Assembly (NCBI GenBank): GCA_040382235.1
Contig: JBEIFV010000086.1
Coordinates: 1-24,831 of the forward strand
Origin: JAEUOS01 sp040382235
Lineage (GTDB): Bacteria > Pseudomonadota > Gammaproteobacteria > Burkholderiales > JAEUOS01
Direction: 5' to 3'
Length of the DNA stretch: 24,831 nucleotides
Part shown: one piece after another, positions 23,599 to 24,831 of the stretch
Position numbering within the stretch: position 1 is the first letter of the stretch
How the letters are laid out: each line of letters begins with the position of its first letter
Translations under genes and position numbers: made by a program
Notes under the pieces: generated by a model
Seen by the model: the letters and a program-made list of their open reading frames with translations, nothing else
Told to the model about the DNA's origin: nothing
Database searches by the model: none

Positions 23599-24258
23599 CT
23601 ATCTGCCGCTGACCCATGCAGCCAGCTCCTTCACCTCCTGGCTACCCGGCTGACGTTCCTGCATGGACTTCACCACCGCTTTCATATCGTCGTACATCAT
23701 GTGGCTGTCGAGCACGGTGTAGAGAAAAAGCTCGGGCGTGATGTCATCGGCCGCAGCAGTAGCACGCCAGGATTCATAGGTCTTCTTCGCCGCAGCCACT
23801 TCAGCGCTCTGGCTGGCACTCAGTTGCTGGGTCTTGACGCCGCGCACTGTCACACCACCCGCGCGTCCCAGTTTGGCGATCTGTATCACTTCGGCAGTCT
23901 GCGCCAGTTTGGCCGGCGCACTGCCCGGCACCTGGGAAATCTCCGGCCGGCCGGCGGTGGCCTCACCCTGCTTTGAACCAGCCTTGAACATCGCCGGCCC
24001 CTTCCAGGTTTCCTGACGGCCACCGTCGAAATACACCACCCGCAACAGAGCGCCCTCGGCCACAGTGAAGCGATCGCCATCGCGCACCTTCATGAAGGGT
24101 GTAGCCCGCGTGGCGGCACTGCCACCCTGGTACATGACCTCACCCTGCATCTGGTTGATCAAGCCGACGTCGGCTGCCGACCAGGTGGCACTTGCGAACC
24201 CAAGACCTAGCAACAAGCCGGACCATCGAACAAGTCGCGCAAGTCTAAAAAGTGTCAT
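23599..24258 (-). CDS. Secreted FecR-like domain protein
   Basis: The protein has 219 residues. ATG 24258 has GAGGAG eight bases upstream. A signal peptide (hydrophobic ~13-25, Ala-rich cleavage site around 26-29) sends it to the periplasm. The next ~75 residues resemble the FecR beta-domain: VGLINQMQGEVMYQGG, FMKVRDGDRFTVAEGALLRVVYFDGGRQE. The C-terminal half is helical and unassigned. The gene lies 151 bp downstream of a class III cyclase gene on the same strand, a pairing known for CHASE2-cyclase loci, where it may act as a periplasmic sensor partner. The terminator at 23534-23563 ends the unit. Confidence 0.7.
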   Translation of the reverse strand: MTLFRLARLVRWSGLLLGLGFASATWSAADVGLINQMQGEVMYQGGSAATRATPFMKVRDGDRFTVAEGALLRVVYFDGGRQETWKGPAMFKAGSKQGEATAGRPEISQVPGSAPAKLAQTAEVIQIAKLGRAGGVTVRGVKTQQLSASQSAEVAAAKKTYESWRATAAADDITPELFLYTVLDSHMMYDDMKAVVKSMQERQPGSQEVKELAAWVSGR

Positions 24259-24365
24259 TTGAATTCTCCTCAGATTCGTAGCTTGCGAATATCCGCATTG
24301 CCATGATGCAGCGCACCAGCGAATCTTGCGCGCAAAGCCGCCAGACCTCAAGGCAAAATGTCATG

Positions 24366-24398
24366 CAAGCGGGCGCCAGCGGGCTCAAATCCCGCTTG
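24366..24398. repeat. Inverted repeat between cyclase and FecR-like gene
   Basis: Eight-base arms CAAGCGGG (24366-24373) and CCCGCTTG (24391-24398) enclose a 17-nt loop. On the minus strand an ATTTT tract follows a few bases later. It may be a weak terminator or an mRNA stabiliser. Confidence 0.35.
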
Positions 24399-24409
24399 TA
24401 TCACTACCT

Positions 24410-24831
24410 TTAACGATTTCCCGGGCCTTCATCACCCAGCACCTCGACCACATCCACCGCCGCCCTGCGCCCCTTGACCGCGATGCTGTCGTGCCGGCCG
24501 GCAATGACGCCCGCGCCCGCCGCTTCGACGGTGGCACGGCTGGCAACGATTCGCCAGCCCAGGCCCTTGGTTGCCCCCTCCAGGCGCGATGCGGTGTTCA
24601 CCGTATCGCCGATGATGGTGTACTCGCGGCGTTTCTCGGTACCGATATCACCCGAAATCACAAGCCCGGTATGCAGCCCGATACCGATGGCGAATTCCGG
24701 CAGACCGCGGTCGCCAAAGCGCTCGTGCATCCAGTTCTTGAACTCATCAGCGGCGGCCAGCATGCCCAACGCGGCACGCACTGCACGCCGCGCGTGGTCC
24801 GGGTAAGGCACGGGCGAGCCGAACATCGCCA
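24410..24831 (-). CDS. Class III adenylate/guanylate cyclase, C-terminal part (start beyond right edge)
   Basis: The frame is open to the right edge and ends with TAA at 24412-24410. The visible ~140 residues are the second half of a cyclase catalytic domain: AMFGSPVPYPDHARRAVRAAL, then FAIGIGLHTGLVISGDIGTEKRREYTIIGDTVNTASRLEG with the transition-state Asn and Arg (NTASR). The first metal Asp lies outside the window. In related bacteria this catalytic end is joined to an N-terminal CHASE2 sensor and membrane helices, but that part cannot be seen. The product would be cAMP or cGMP; the base-specifying residues are not fully visible. Confidence 0.9.
   Translation of the reverse strand, partial: AMFGSPVPYPDHARRAVRAALGMLAAADEFKNWMHERFGDRGLPEFAIGIGLHTGLVISGDIGTEKRREYTIIGDTVNTASRLEGATKGLGWRIVASRATVEAAGAGVIAGRHDSIAVKGRRAAVDVVEVLGDEGPGNR

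Noticed and set aside
1..24831. CRISPR arrays, insertion sequences, integrase genes
   Set aside because: No regularly spaced repeats, no transposase or recombinase motifs, and no terminal inverted repeats were found by eye on either strand.

Overview
The window reads as chromosomal DNA of a GC-rich betaproteobacterium (Burkholderiales/Rhodocyclales-like). The call rests on the hupB / tRNA-Val / tRNA-Asp / ppiD arrangement, the divergent ybbA-tesA pair and the look of the proteins; no rRNA or species marker is present, so the genus is left open.

Left 4.6 kb (accessory region). Bases 1-3057 hold two translationally coupled minus-strand genes that I identify as two parts of a PIWI-RE three-gene island. 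The first is a restriction-endonuclease-fold protein with an N-terminal HTH-like segment, a four-cysteine zinc ribbon and a D-x-K nuclease motif. The second is the first 540 codons of a DinG/XPD-like iron-sulfur helicase that runs off the left edge. The PIWI-RE (Argonaute-like) gene itself would be expected just outside the window. The island has its own promoter, bracketed by two identical 13-bp palindromes 42 bp apart, which looks like an autoregulatory operator pair. Behind it lies a graveyard of toxin-antitoxin and phage-type genes: an N-terminally degraded ORF6N protein, an intact VapB-like antitoxin, a vapC remnant broken by a stop codon, and a truncated HigB/RelE-like remnant.

4.6-12.3 kb (core region). 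A membrane-anchored rhodanese and a lipoprotein carrying an HExxH motif are followed by an M20 amidohydrolase, the divergent ybbA (ABC ATPase) and tesA (lysophospholipase/thioesterase), mnmH (tRNA 2-selenouridine synthase), ppiD (periplasmic folding factor), tRNA-Asp, tRNA-Val and hupB.

12.4-19.8 kb (metabolic region). A tightly overlapping minus-strand run encodes an HpcH/HpaI aldolase, a D-2-hydroxyacid dehydrogenase and a dihydrodipicolinate-synthase-like aldolase/lyase. Upstream of it, also on the minus strand, are a NUDIX hydrolase, tag (3-methyladenine glycosylase I) and a second, paralogous NUDIX hydrolase. A plus-strand Ldh-family (malate/lactate-type) dehydrogenase and a convergent 2-keto-4-pentenoate-hydratase-like gene follow. 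Together these suggest catabolism of hydroxy- or keto-acids; the actual substrate is not evident.

19.8-24.8 kb. Two DMT-superfamily transporters overlap tail to tail. They are followed by a fatty-acyl-CoA ligase, a secreted FecR-like protein with a clear intrinsic terminator, and the C-terminal end of a class III adenylate/guanylate cyclase that runs off the right edge.
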